Assembly: GCF_910592395.1 (NCBI RefSeq)
Contig: NC_088322.1
Location: forward strand, 9,107,431 to 9,171,430
Direction of reading: 5' to 3'
DNA length: 64,000 nucleotides
Source of the DNA: Lineus longissimus
Taxonomy: Eukaryota; Nemertea; Pilidiophora; Heteronemertea; Lineidae
A model generated the notes under the pieces. That model had not been told where the DNA came from. It saw only the letters and a program-made list of their open reading frames with translations, and searched no databases. The position numbers and the translations under genes are program-made. This document shows, piece after piece, positions 12,043 to 24,000 of the stretch; within the stretch, counting starts at the first letter, position 1; each line of letters starts with the position of its first letter.

Positions 12043-15000
12043 GTAGGTGTTTGATATATATATGTTTTCAATGTTGTGTGTCCTTGGAAAGGGCACTTTG
12101 ATGACGTGAACATGAACTGCGTCAAGTACGGGTCTACAAGGACAATGTACAGGATCTCTCAGTACTATTTAAACCCAACACCAAAATTAGAAAGTGTTTC
12201 TACTATATCTACATGTTACTCAAAAGTGTTGGTGACCTTTATTACCTCTAAATACTTGAACGGCTCGATCAATTCCCTCTAAAGCTTTATCTGAAGAAGG
12301 TGCTTTTAATGTTTCCCAAACCAGAAAATTCGCCCTTTCTCCAAAATAATTTCTTTGCAGTTTGTTAGAATCCAAAATCTGTTTTTTATTACTAGTGCTG
12401 CCATCTTATTGTAGATGTAGGCAGTCCCGGTGATAGTATTCAAAAGTAACAATCATTGCTGCACACATCATTTGGGGTCACCATCTTGCTGTATAATAGA
12501 TCAGATTTAGAATGCTACAGATAAGGTAAAGTGGTACACTTAATATTCAGGTACAACACCGTGGCCATGATATTGTAACATGGCTATACTTGTACCAACT
12601 TACCTTAGCACTGGGTTTTCTAGAATGAAGCGTTTTGTGATAATTGCACCCAGCACAGGATGTTACTTTTGGACAGTGCAGTAGTTTACTTTATTTATTG
12701 ATGTTCTGTTGCCTTGTTTTGTTTGCTATCTTGGTGACTATTTCTTAAATAAAGAGGGTGAGTTTGAAGGTGGCTTTTTCAGCGATCCATTCAAAATATT
12801 ACCAATTTCATAAAGTGCACAATAGAATGGCATTCCTATTCTATTCTACTCTCCTTGGTTTCAAAGAAAGTGAGTAACTTACCGCTACTCTCATATCAAA
12901 TATCAATAATATTCATCCCCCGTATCTGATGTTAGATTTTATGTTGTGTAGTGTACTAACGCTTTCCCTGCCTTAAACAAGAGTAATCTCGTCAATCTGG
13001 GTCATTTTCCAATTAAAATGTGGTAATACTTTGAATGGAGTTGATCTTGTCAATAAAAAATGTTAGAGAAAATATTTTATATGCCACGTTACGGAAGAGT
13101 GCATGATCCGATTCAGTTAGCCTATTCAAACTACACCCTCTCTCAAAATTTGCAGCCAATCAATACTCAAGTTTCATTGATCTAAGACCTTGCAACTTGA
13201 TGCTACCATCCCATTGGCTATTTTAGACATTTTGAATGAGTGCGAATGACTATGTGTATAATATTCACCTTTTTCATTGACTCTTTTACATGCAAATGCA
13301 GGGTTTTGGCAGTGTATACAAGACACGGTATAAACAGGGGGGGGGGCGAGTTTCAGGTTTTGCCTGGGATAAGGTTTCATTGTAAAATAGCTATTACCTG
13401 ATGATCTCAATTGAATTGAGTGCAGTGCTGCCATCTCATTGAGTCTGGCCAAACCAACCGAAAACTTATAGGGACTGTGGTAATAAGAAATTGGGGAAAC
13501 ATTTGCAGCACGGATGATGGAAATTATTACTCTGTGTACGGATCCGTTAAAAACTACATACGTTAGTGAACGAGTTAACATTCTGAAACCAAGAATGAAA
13601 CTAGACCAGATCAGGTGGCCCAAAAACGGTCACTAAAATTCGATAAAAGACGATAACTAACTTCAGTGTAACACTCGGCATTAATGACCGAGCTTATGTA
13701 ACGAGTGCAAGGGGAGGAGCATACGACTGACTACGTATTCGATGACATTAACTCTGTTACATTGAAAGATATCACACTAATTTGTAAACCTTTTTAGATA
13801 TTGCTTACGACTGACCACGTATTCGACGATATTAACTCTGTTACATTGAAAGATATCACACTAATTTGTAAACCTTTTTAGATATTGATTACGACTGACT
13901 ACGTATTCGACGATATTAACTCTGTTACATTGAAAGATATCACACTAATTTGTAAACCTTTTTTATTAGATATTGATAACGATTGACTACGTATTCGACG
14001 ATATTAACTCTCTTACATTGAAAGATATCACACTAATTTGTAAACCTTTTTAGATATTGATAACGACTGACTACGTATTCGACGATATTAACTCTGTTAC
14101 ATTGACTGACTACGTATTCGACGATATTAACTCTACCAAATTACAGCCCAGCAGGAGGTTCTCCAAGAGCTCAAGGACAAGACGACAGAACAGGTTGATC
14201 CAGACCCCGAAATCAGGGAGAGCGAAGTCGAAGCAGCTCTGAAGAGTCTGAAGCTTGGCAAGTCACCGGGAATTGATAACATCCCTACAGAGATCCTTGC
14301 AAGCGGTGGAGGAACGGTGATCAGGGCATACACTAGGATATGCAACCAAGTGTTTAGGACCGGGAATTGGCCTAAGGACTGGACAACATCCATCGTCATT
14401 CCTATACCGAAGAAAGGAAATCTACGTAAATGCAACAACTACCGGACCATCAGCCTGATAAGCCACCCGAGTAAGATCTTGCTGAAGGTGATCCTCAAGC
14501 GCCTGCAACCGCAAGCCGAGGCAATCCTATCTGAGGAGCAAGCCGGATTCCGTAAAGACCGATCTACAGCAGAACAGATATTCAATTTAAGGGTGTTGTG
14601 TGAGAAATACAGACATCTGGGCAAACCTGTGTACCACAACTTTGTCGATTACAAGAAATGCTTTGATCGAATCTGGCAGGAAGGCTTGTGGGAAGTCCTG
14701 AGGAGGTACAATATCAGCGCTGGCATTATCAACTGTATCGAGACACTATATGCAGCATCAAGGAGCATGGTCCAAGTTGGAGAAGACTTCAGCGATTGCT
14801 TTCCAACCACCGTTGGCGTAAGACAAGGCGCTGTCTCCTCTCACCAACCCTATGCAACATATTCCTCGAGAACATCATGGCAGAGGCGTGCACCGAACTA
14901 GAGTCCCCCGTGGCAATCTTGGGTCGAGAGATAAGCAATCTTAGATTCGCTGACGACATCGACCTCCTGCATGGCTCACCGAAGGACCAGATTGACCACT

Positions 15001-18000
15001 TCCACAAAGTAGACAATTCAAGACCAGCGGCAGATATGGTATGGAGATCAATCTGGAGAAAACGAAGACCATGGTATCCGGCGGCCAGGAACAGATAGAT
15101 GTGTGCATAAGGGACTACCATCTGGATCAAGTGTCAGATTTCGTCTACCTCGGCTCTACTCAAACAGAAGATGGGACATCACTGAAGGAGGTGAAGGTTC
15201 GAATTGCCAAAGCTACAGCAGCCCTGACAAGACTGAAGAGGATTTGGCGAGAAAGGAACATCTCTATGCAGTCAAAGCTTCACCTACTAAGATCATTGGT
15301 GATCTCGGTGTTCCTATATGCTGCCGAGTCGTGGACGCTGAACACTGGGACTGAGAAACGCATCAACGCGTTCGAGCTAAACTGCTACAGAAGGCTTCTA
15401 AACATCCACTACACGTCACACACCACCAACATCCAGGTTAGAGGGCTGGTCACCGAGCACATTGGACGTCACGACAGTCTGTTGACAGTTGCCAAGAAGA
15501 GGAAACTGAGATGGTTTGGCCATGTATTCGACGATATTAACTATGTTACACTGAAAGATATCACACTAATTTGTAAACCTTTTTAGATATTGATAACGAC
15601 TGACTACGTATTCGACGATATTAACTCTGTTACATTATCGACGATATTAACTCTGTTACATTGAAAGATATCACACTAATTTGTTAACATTTTTAGATAT
15701 TGATTACGACTGACTACGTATTCGACGATATTAACTCTGTTACATTGAAAGATATCACACCAATTTGTAAACCTTTTTAGATATTGATTACGACTGACTA
15801 CGTATTCGACGATATTAACTCTGTTACATTCGACGATATTAACTCTGTTACATTGAAAGATATCACACTAATTTGTTAACATTTTTAGATATTGATTACG
15901 ACTGACTACGTATTCGACGATATTAACTCTGTTACATTGAAAGATATCACACTAATTTGTAAACCTTTTTAGATATTGATTACGACTGACTACGTATTCG
16001 ACGATATTAACTCTGTTACATTATCGACGATATTAACTCTGTTACATTGAAAGATATCACACTAATTTGTAAACCTTTTTAGATATTGATTGTAAGTGAA
16101 ATGCTTCCAAGGACCATGTGCTCACCTCGGGATAGGCATTATAAGATTTGACTGAATTTTCAAGATGGCCACCAGGATATGGAATCTATCCTTCCTACAT
16201 GTAGGAGTACCTAACAAAGAATTTCATGAAAATCCGGGTCCTATTGCATGTTTTATGTTATTGCATTACGCCCCCCTGGTGGCCAAACCAAGAATGAAAC
16301 TACACCAGATTGGGTGGCCCAAAAACGCTCACTAAAATTCGATAAAAGTCGATAACTAACTTCAGTGTAACACTCGGCACTAATGACCGAGCTTATGTAA
16401 CGAGTGCAAGGGGAAGAGCATACGAATGACTACGTATTCGATGATATTAACTCTGTTATATTGAAAGATATCATACTAATTTGTGAACCTTTTAAGATTT
16501 TGATTATAAGTGAAATGGTCCAGGGACCATGTTCTCACCTCGGGATAGGCATTATAAGATTTGATTGAATTTTCCGGATGGCTACCTGGCGGCCATATTG
16601 TTTATGAGATTCAGGGTTATTGTAGAGTGTACATGTCACTTGAAAATTTGTTGACATCACTGTTCAACAGTTTCCAAGTAATAGGACTTTGTTGAATTTT
16701 CAAGATGGCGGCCTGGCGGCCATATTTGTCATCGGATTGGACAAAAAAAGTACATAGGTACATAATCACCTGATATTCGATTGCAATCCTATCATATGTT
16801 TCAGAGTAATAGGACTTTGTTTAATTTTAAGATGGCCTCCTTGCGGCCATTTTGGTTATCAGATTTGACTGAAAATCACGGATCTTTTTGAGAGTACATA
16901 GATATATATCCACATGAAATTTGGTTGCAATCCGATCATTACTTTCAGAGAAATAGGACTTTGATTTTCATGATGATCGCCTGGCGGCCATATTTGATGT
17001 CCGAGCGGGCCAATCTTTTGGGTAGAATAGAGGGTCCCTAGATACATGTCCACACAAGTTAAGAATCTTCTAGCTCAAATAGAAATGAAACCTACCACCT
17101 ATCGGTGATTTAGCGAATTATTTACCTCTGTGACCTTGAAAAGTAGGCCTACGTCAAATCAAAAACCCAGAGGATATGTGATCTATCCTTCCTACATGTA
17201 GGAGTACTTAACAAAGAATTTCATGAAAATCCGACCAATATCACGGGTCCTATTGCATGTTTTATGTTTTTGCATTACGCCCCCCTGGTGGCCAAACCAA
17301 GAATAATTTGGAACGAAATTTGGTGTGACATCGCCCCAGGGCCCAAGGGTACAAGTGTACCAAGTTTTAATTCCAGACGTGGTCAAGCGGTTACGAAACG
17401 TTCCGTATTAACATACGACGACGACGTCATTGTGAGGTGAGCCAATTACCATGCCGAAAACTTAAACTGTACTTACCGGAATCTAACTTCATCTTAACCA
17501 AATCTTACTTGAATAAATGCTCGTTTGCCCTCCTTCTTGTCCGAAAACTGCTCGTAAATCCATTTCCAAACACCGTCTTGCGTCTTGTGATTTCCTCCCG
17601 GGCGCTCCTTCAATTCATTTTCCGTAAACTTACCTTTCCTTCCCGAATACACATTTTCCTTCAAAGAATCCCGAATGGAAAAGTCTATATCACATGTCCA
17701 AATCAAGAAAATTCCCGATATTATCATCTAGCTCATTCATAAACGATCCGATCCGCTACGCTGTGCATTTCAAGTGGGGCGGGCCAGCGATGGTCAATTG
17801 ACCTACATCCCAGGTGCAGGAGCAGACACGTCTAGACATAACAGGTATGACACTTAATTGAGGCGTGCCAACTGTCAGATATTTTGGCAGCATCAAAGTG
17901 ACACCGGCGCCATCCGGCAGGTCATTTGGTTTATTTTTTCACTGTGACATTGCCAACGAACTCAATTGAGTGCAAATTGTAATACGATATCATTTGATGT

Positions 18001-21000
18001 AACCAAAGTTATTAAATCTTGAATTTAGTACTGTTCATCCATGGGCCACCACCCGATATATGGATGCAGCATAAATGTTCACCATAAACACTTTTTTTTA
18101 AAAGAATTATACACCTTTTCTCTAGCATACGGTAAACCCTTTATTTTCTCGACCTTAGGCCTATATGTTTGCATCCAATTTTTTCCGCAAATGTGTGTAT
18201 TTTCCAATGATAAAGTATTTTCGTGCCGCTAAAGTTCGCGATTGATAGCAAAAAATACGAGGCTCAACTTACGAAACTACGGAGGTTTACAGTTTATAGA
18301 TCCATTAGTGAATCTATCATGCACTTTTCCACATTTGAAATGACCTCGAAAATGACATCAAACATACGAATTCCTGCAAAAGTTTGTCGAAAAATTCTGC
18401 TTAACTTTTAACCTCCCTTTCAATTTGGGAACTTGTATCTTCGTTCCAGCCAACGCTCTCACATTATAAATAAGCTGATTGCAAAGACGCGATTTTAAAT
18501 ACCTGCTACCTGCGATTATAATTGCTTCTACGCGTGACAAAAAGATATCTCGTATGCGGGTAAAAGTGGTCATCGCTGGGTTTGATATAAATCGTAGGTC
18601 GCTTCGCGCAGACACCAGTGATGACCATCCTAAATTAGGGATTTTCTTCACATGCAATCATAATCATAGGTCGCGCGCAATTTAAATCGATTATTTAACT
18701 CTTTCTGTCAATGACCTTCACCTCAAATAAGGTCAAGATCAAATATCAATATTTCGTCATGATCTTTGTTAAATCCTTTTTATCTTCTTCAAAAACGATT
18801 TGTTTTTGCCACCTCTGGGATCCCGTCAACCAAACTTTTCAATTTTATATTTTCAAGGTCATTCAGAAACTAAATGTTCTACATGTATAGGTTGTTGTAT
18901 TACAGCTGCACATACCAGAGTAGCTCTCTCCTCAAGAACGCACTCACCCACTTTCTGACAGGGTTAACCCATTTAATTAACTGTAAACCCCCATTTTTTT
19001 GCGAGCGTAAATATTCTTGAATAACCTTTATTAGCACAAAAATGTTTTGATTGGGAAATACCACCGTAAAAATTGTAAAAAGATTATTTTCCGAAATTTT
19101 TGTGAAATACAAAGGGCAAACTACATTTGGTAGTTTACAGTATGGTAGTTAGGGTCTCAAGAACCTGCAAGATGCATAAAATCAGGCTGATTAGGTTCTC
19201 CAGCCGAGTTTGCCAGCCATACCCCAGGGACAACGCCCTGGGGTGATGAGATGTTTGAATATGAGTGCTGGCATGCCTGCACCGCAGCTCTTTCTTGATG
19301 TCCGGGAAATCCATCTTCATCCAGTCACGGGTGAGACAGCAAGGGTAAAAAAGGGCAGGACGCTGAAAATGTTACTCTTTAAAAAGAAGAATCTTAGAAT
19401 CCGCTGAAGTGCGTTGAACTACAGTACTATTCCCCCCTGAATAGATAGCAATGTTGTCTATTGGTACATTTAGGTCTGTTTCAACTGTTAGGAAACAAAT
19501 CACTGGTCATTAGTTTATAATTACATATAGCTAATTAACGCCATTGATTAATTTCAGGATCTACAGAAGAATGTCCAGTTCTGTGGGTCTCCATGTGCCA
19601 CCAAATGTACTGCTTCAATTAAAGGTGAGTTCTCAAGTGATCTTGTGTGCTTTCTTACGTATGCCATCCTGATGAAACCAGGGGTTAATGTACTCTGGCA
19701 CTGCAGACAAACCCCTGAGACATCCCTCACTTGCTGAATTAAAGCTGAACTGCATGCACGAAACCAGAGCACCCCATGCGGCAATAGTAAGAAATTCGAA
19801 CGACCGAAAGGCCCTTCTGAATACGGCCTGAAACAGAATAGACCTCTAATGCTTCGATGCGCTTGATTTCACAAACCAGCAAGCCGTGGGACGATGCGGA
19901 CCTTCGCAGAGAATTCTGGAAGGAAAAAAATGAAAAGGTCCTCTCCTCGCGACTTGAACTCGAGACCTCTGGTTTTATTTGCCAACACTCTTATCCTCAA
20001 GGCCACTGGGCTGCTTGCTAGCCTGTCGTTTTATACGCTTTTATAGAATGTGGAAACATTTGTGTGTAATCTTTGTTGAACATCTTTGAGCGGCTTCCAG
20101 TGGGCAACTGCAGGAAGAAAGTCATTTTTCCTTTGCTGTGCGTGATTATGTATGGGGAGTCTAGGTTTTTTCTCAGCAATGTTCACTTTTATCTTGGTAT
20201 CTTCTTCTATTACATGTACTTGAGAAAATTTCCGGTTCATCTCTCAAAAATAAAGCATAATCGCCATTCATATAAGATATATTTGCTGGCAGCTAACAAG
20301 AAAGTCCCCTAGCTCAGACGGTTAGAGTGGTCGTATTCTGAGCCCGAGTTCACGGGTTCGAATCCCTGGAGAATATTTTGATTTTTTTTCTCTTCCATAA
20401 TTCTCCGAGACTGTCCGCATCGTCCTGTGGCTTGGTGGTTTGTGAAATCAAGCGCATCGAAGTATTGGAGGTCTATCATTTTTCAGGCCGTATTCAGAAG
20501 GACCTTTCGATCGTTTGAATTTCTTACTATTGCCGCATGGGACGCTCTGGTTTTGTGCATGCAGTTCAATTTAAGGAATGACTCTTGATCGAGAGATCCA
20601 GGGTTTGAATACTTTCTGAGTCGCTTTCTCCATCCATTCCACGTTTTCGTAGGTTAAGTGTTGTGCTACATCGTTGCTTAGTAAAGCACTTTAAAGTTAC
20701 CTTCTTTGAAAAGCACTTTTTAAAAAGCCTAACTTAAACAAACCTTTCTCTTCAGAATATGGATGAATGGTCTTTTGACGTGTTTGCTGTGAATGACGCT
20801 GGTGACGGCCATGTGCTCAAGTATGTAGGGTACGACCTGCTGCAACGCTATGATCTTATACACAAGTTTAAGGTACGTTTAAAGGGGTATCACCGCTCGT
20901 AATTACTGGTGGTCCAGGGAAATAAAAATGCAGTTATGTACAATGCTGCATGCAACTGCTGAAATTTATATTTAGTACGTACTGATGCAATTGGTCATAT

Positions 21001-24000
21001 TCAAATTCTTTTAACGAACGGCATAGGTATTTTTGCTACAGCTTCAACTTTAAATTTTATTCAAAGCTGGCTTAAATTCAAAATGTTTTGTGATTATTCG
21101 TAATACACTACTTGTTGCGCACACGAAGCATAAAACATGTATTATGACACGTGCAAGGTTAAATTATATGTAAAGGTGGGTTGAATTTGAAAATATTTGT
21201 GGTGAGGTGGTACATGTACTTTTGTTTAACTTGTTGACATGTGAATCATAATACATGTATTACGACACGTGCAAAGTCGAATTCTATTGTAAACCTGCCT
21301 TTATTCAAAACGATTTATGATTTTAAATGTATCACATTTCAGATGAATACAAATGTCCTTGAAGCCTTCCTGGGGTGTCTAGAGCAGGGTTATAGCAAAC
21401 ACAAGAACCCTTATCATAATTTAGTCCATGCAGCCGACGTGGCGCAGACCACGTACCATATCATATCACACAGCAAACTTGTGGTGAGTATGGGTTAAGT
21501 GCCTTTTCCAATACCAGGGTGACAGAGATGTCATGTTTTTATATCGCTCAGGCTTGACCCTGTTTTCTGTAATGCGGGATGCCTTTATCAAAGCCAACTT
21601 CGATTAAAAACGTGTTAAAAACTCTTGACAATCATCTATAATCTGAAATTTATATCGGGCTTGATTAGGCTGCTTTGATTGATTTGACTTAGCCATATAT
21701 AGGCCAGGGTCCCCAGATATAAGAAGAAGGAGTGCAATATGATGCCCTTTTGATAGAATTCGATAAGCTGTCAAGAAAGGTTTCAAAACTGATTGTCTCA
21801 GCATACAGTTTGCCCACAGGTCTCCTTGATGACGAAAATGACATGCTCTGTGAAGCTGAATTTTGTGCTCCTGTGATATTTTTACAAATATATTATTCAG
21901 TTAAGATTTTGTATCTTATTTTTCAGCATTGGTTGACTGATATTGAAATCTTTGCCACGATTATTGCAGCCTGTATACATGATTTCGAACACACTGGAAC
22001 GACGAATAACTTTCATATTTCGACAGGGTAAGATACATGCGCTAGGCCAACTAGTCTAGTCTAGAAAATGCAGGCCAAAGCATGGGGAGTGGGCCTATCA
22101 ACTCATCACAATACATTTAAATAGCAAGCTTTATAAAGGGACCAATCTCTTTCTAAGGCAAAGATCTGCATGCCAAGCACACGTTTCATGCTTGGTTTGC
22201 AGGAGGATACCAATCTACCTCAACAAGTTTTCAGCGCTGTTTGAAATGTAAATTACCATTCTGAAGGAATCTTCAGATGTGTCGGGGCTCATTGCTGCAT
22301 CTGAACGACACTGCCGTTCATGTTGCTTGTTGAATTCTAATTCTGGTGCTCGTTACTTTAGGTCAGAAGTGGCGTTGCTGTACAACGACCGTGCCGTGTT
22401 GGAGAATCATCACATCAGTGCATCTTTCCGGATACTCAAGGAGGATGAATATAATATAGTGTCAAATCTCTCAAGGGACGAATATAAGTAAGTAGGCTCC
22501 TTACATAAACCCTTGTAAGCATTCGTTGCCTCTGGATTACTCAAATGGTCTCAACTGGAATACACACCGGTCTTTTACCACATCGACTCCACTAGTAACC
22601 GGGTAACTGCTTATTAATTTGCAGTAAAATCTCTCTATTATAGGCACTCTTGGGATTGATACATGCTATTCTTATTTCAGAGGTTTCCAGATGAAATTCA
22701 ATTTAAATATTTTAACCAGTTTGGGACCATATGCTGTGTCCTCATTACATAGAGGATGTCCTTAATGTCCGCTAATGGAGATTCCACTGTATTTGCTACT
22801 CTTGCTGGTCCTCTACTTTATTCTAGAGGTGATGTGTTTTTCTTCCTTTCTCTGTCAATATATTTTGTGTTTTTCAGAGAGTTTCGAAATTTAGTGATTG
22901 ACATGGTGCTGGCCACTGATATGTCCTGCCACTTCCAGCAAATCAAAAATATGAAGAGCCTGCTCAGTATGCCAGAGAAGTATGTATAAGTCATTTTAAT
23001 CTAATATTCTTTAAAATGTGTACCATATTTTGTATTTTTCAGAGAGTTTCGCTCATTAGTGATTGACATGGTGCTGGCCACTGATATGTCCTACCACTTC
23101 CAACAAATCAAAAATATGAAGAACCTACTCAGTATGCCAGAGAAGTATGTTGATGTCGGTGTGATATTTATTGTTGTGTGGTCATGGTGGTGGTGGTGGT
23201 GTTGTGCAGTGGTGTTCGGGGGCCCATACTGCAAACACTAAGAAGAATATGGGCCATGTCCACAGTTATTGCCATAATGCTTTTTTCCTATGCTGTAGTA
23301 TATTGTATTTCTGCTTGTTAATGTTTATGCCCTTCAATTTAGCTGGTTACTCTAGGACATCGTCGTGGAACCTGTCTTCTTGAAATGCAGTGGAGAAGTT
23401 GTACCGGAAGGTCTTAGTTTTATCCTTGATGATGCCATTCAATCAGTCCACTTCAAAACCTAAGAGCAAATATGGGGACCCCTAAAATTCATAACTCTCA
23501 ACTGGTCTGGTCCAAGGTGTGGCTGTGTGTGTGTTAACAATAGAATGCCTTCTTCTGCTTCTGTGTTTGATCTTGCCTGGTGGAGTGTACATGATACGTA
23601 ATGTACTATCAGGGTGTTTCTGCGTGCTTGGCCTTCTCAAGCTACTGACCTCTAGTTTCTTCTGGTAAAGGTACTTCATTTTTCTTTTCATCCAATGGTG
23701 GAAGCCTTGTTGGATAAAGTGTCACTTTGGCAAAGTTGCAGTGATCCTTAATCAGCCTCCTGATTATGAGCCTGGTGCTCCAATCACTGTGCATCTTGTC
23801 TCCCTATATTAAAATAAGTCATCTTTCTATACTTCCAGTATCGACAAGAGCAAAGCATTGTCCCTCGTTCTCCACTGTGCTGATATCAGCCACCCAGCAA
23901 AAGACTGGAATCTCCACTACCGCTGGACGTCCCTACTGCTCGAAGAGTTCTTCCAACAGGGTGACCGCGAGCAAGAATTAGGCCTGCCCTTTTCCCCCCT

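Larger units (their letters stand above)
13590..16180. repeat. Expanded copy of an 84-bp-unit repeat element, interrupted by a reverse transcriptase fragment
   Basis: A leader of about 150 bp (from AAACCAAGAATGAAACTA to GAGTGCAAGGGGAGGAGC) is followed by 84-bp monomers, then the RT fragment, then more monomers, and a tail containing CACCTCGGGATAGGCATT. The same leader, a single monomer and the same tail recur at 16287-16590. The first copy is therefore an expanded version of a compact element. Confidence 0.75.
16180..17310. repeat. Pair of dispersed direct repeats within PDE1 intron 1
   Basis: About 110 bp at 16186-16290 (from ATCCTTCCTACATGTAGGAG to CCCCCTGGTGGCCAAACC) recurs at 17185-17297 with a short insertion. 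This shows local duplication or two insertions of one family. Confidence 0.65.
19743..20570. mobile_element. Foldback MITE with TTAA flanks, ~200-bp TIRs and two tRNA-like modules (copy 1)
   Basis: It is flanked by TTAA at 19739-19742 and 20571-20574. The left end (AGCTGAACTGCATGCAC) is the inverse of the right end (GTGCATGCAGTTCAAT). Inverted similarity extends about 200 bp inward on each side. Just inside each arm sits a tRNA-like module pointing outward. TTAA target duplications are typical of piggyBac and Kolobok DNA transposons, but no transposase is encoded. It lies in PDE1 intron 2. Confidence 0.85.

Noticed and set aside
13174-13623. 149-codon minus-strand frame
   Set aside because: It runs into the repeat leader, crosses a G run and has no domain. 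Likely chance.
14135-15520. Active retrotransposon
   Set aside because: There are two frame changes, no endonuclease domain, and a truncated C-terminus fused to satellite DNA.
13730-16090. CRISPR-like array
   Set aside because: The 84-bp units are directly contiguous with no unique spacers, in an intron of a eukaryotic gene. It is a satellite.
20304-20373. Functional tRNA gene
   Set aside because: A and B boxes are good, but the stems do not pair properly and the sequence is part of a repeated element in two copies.
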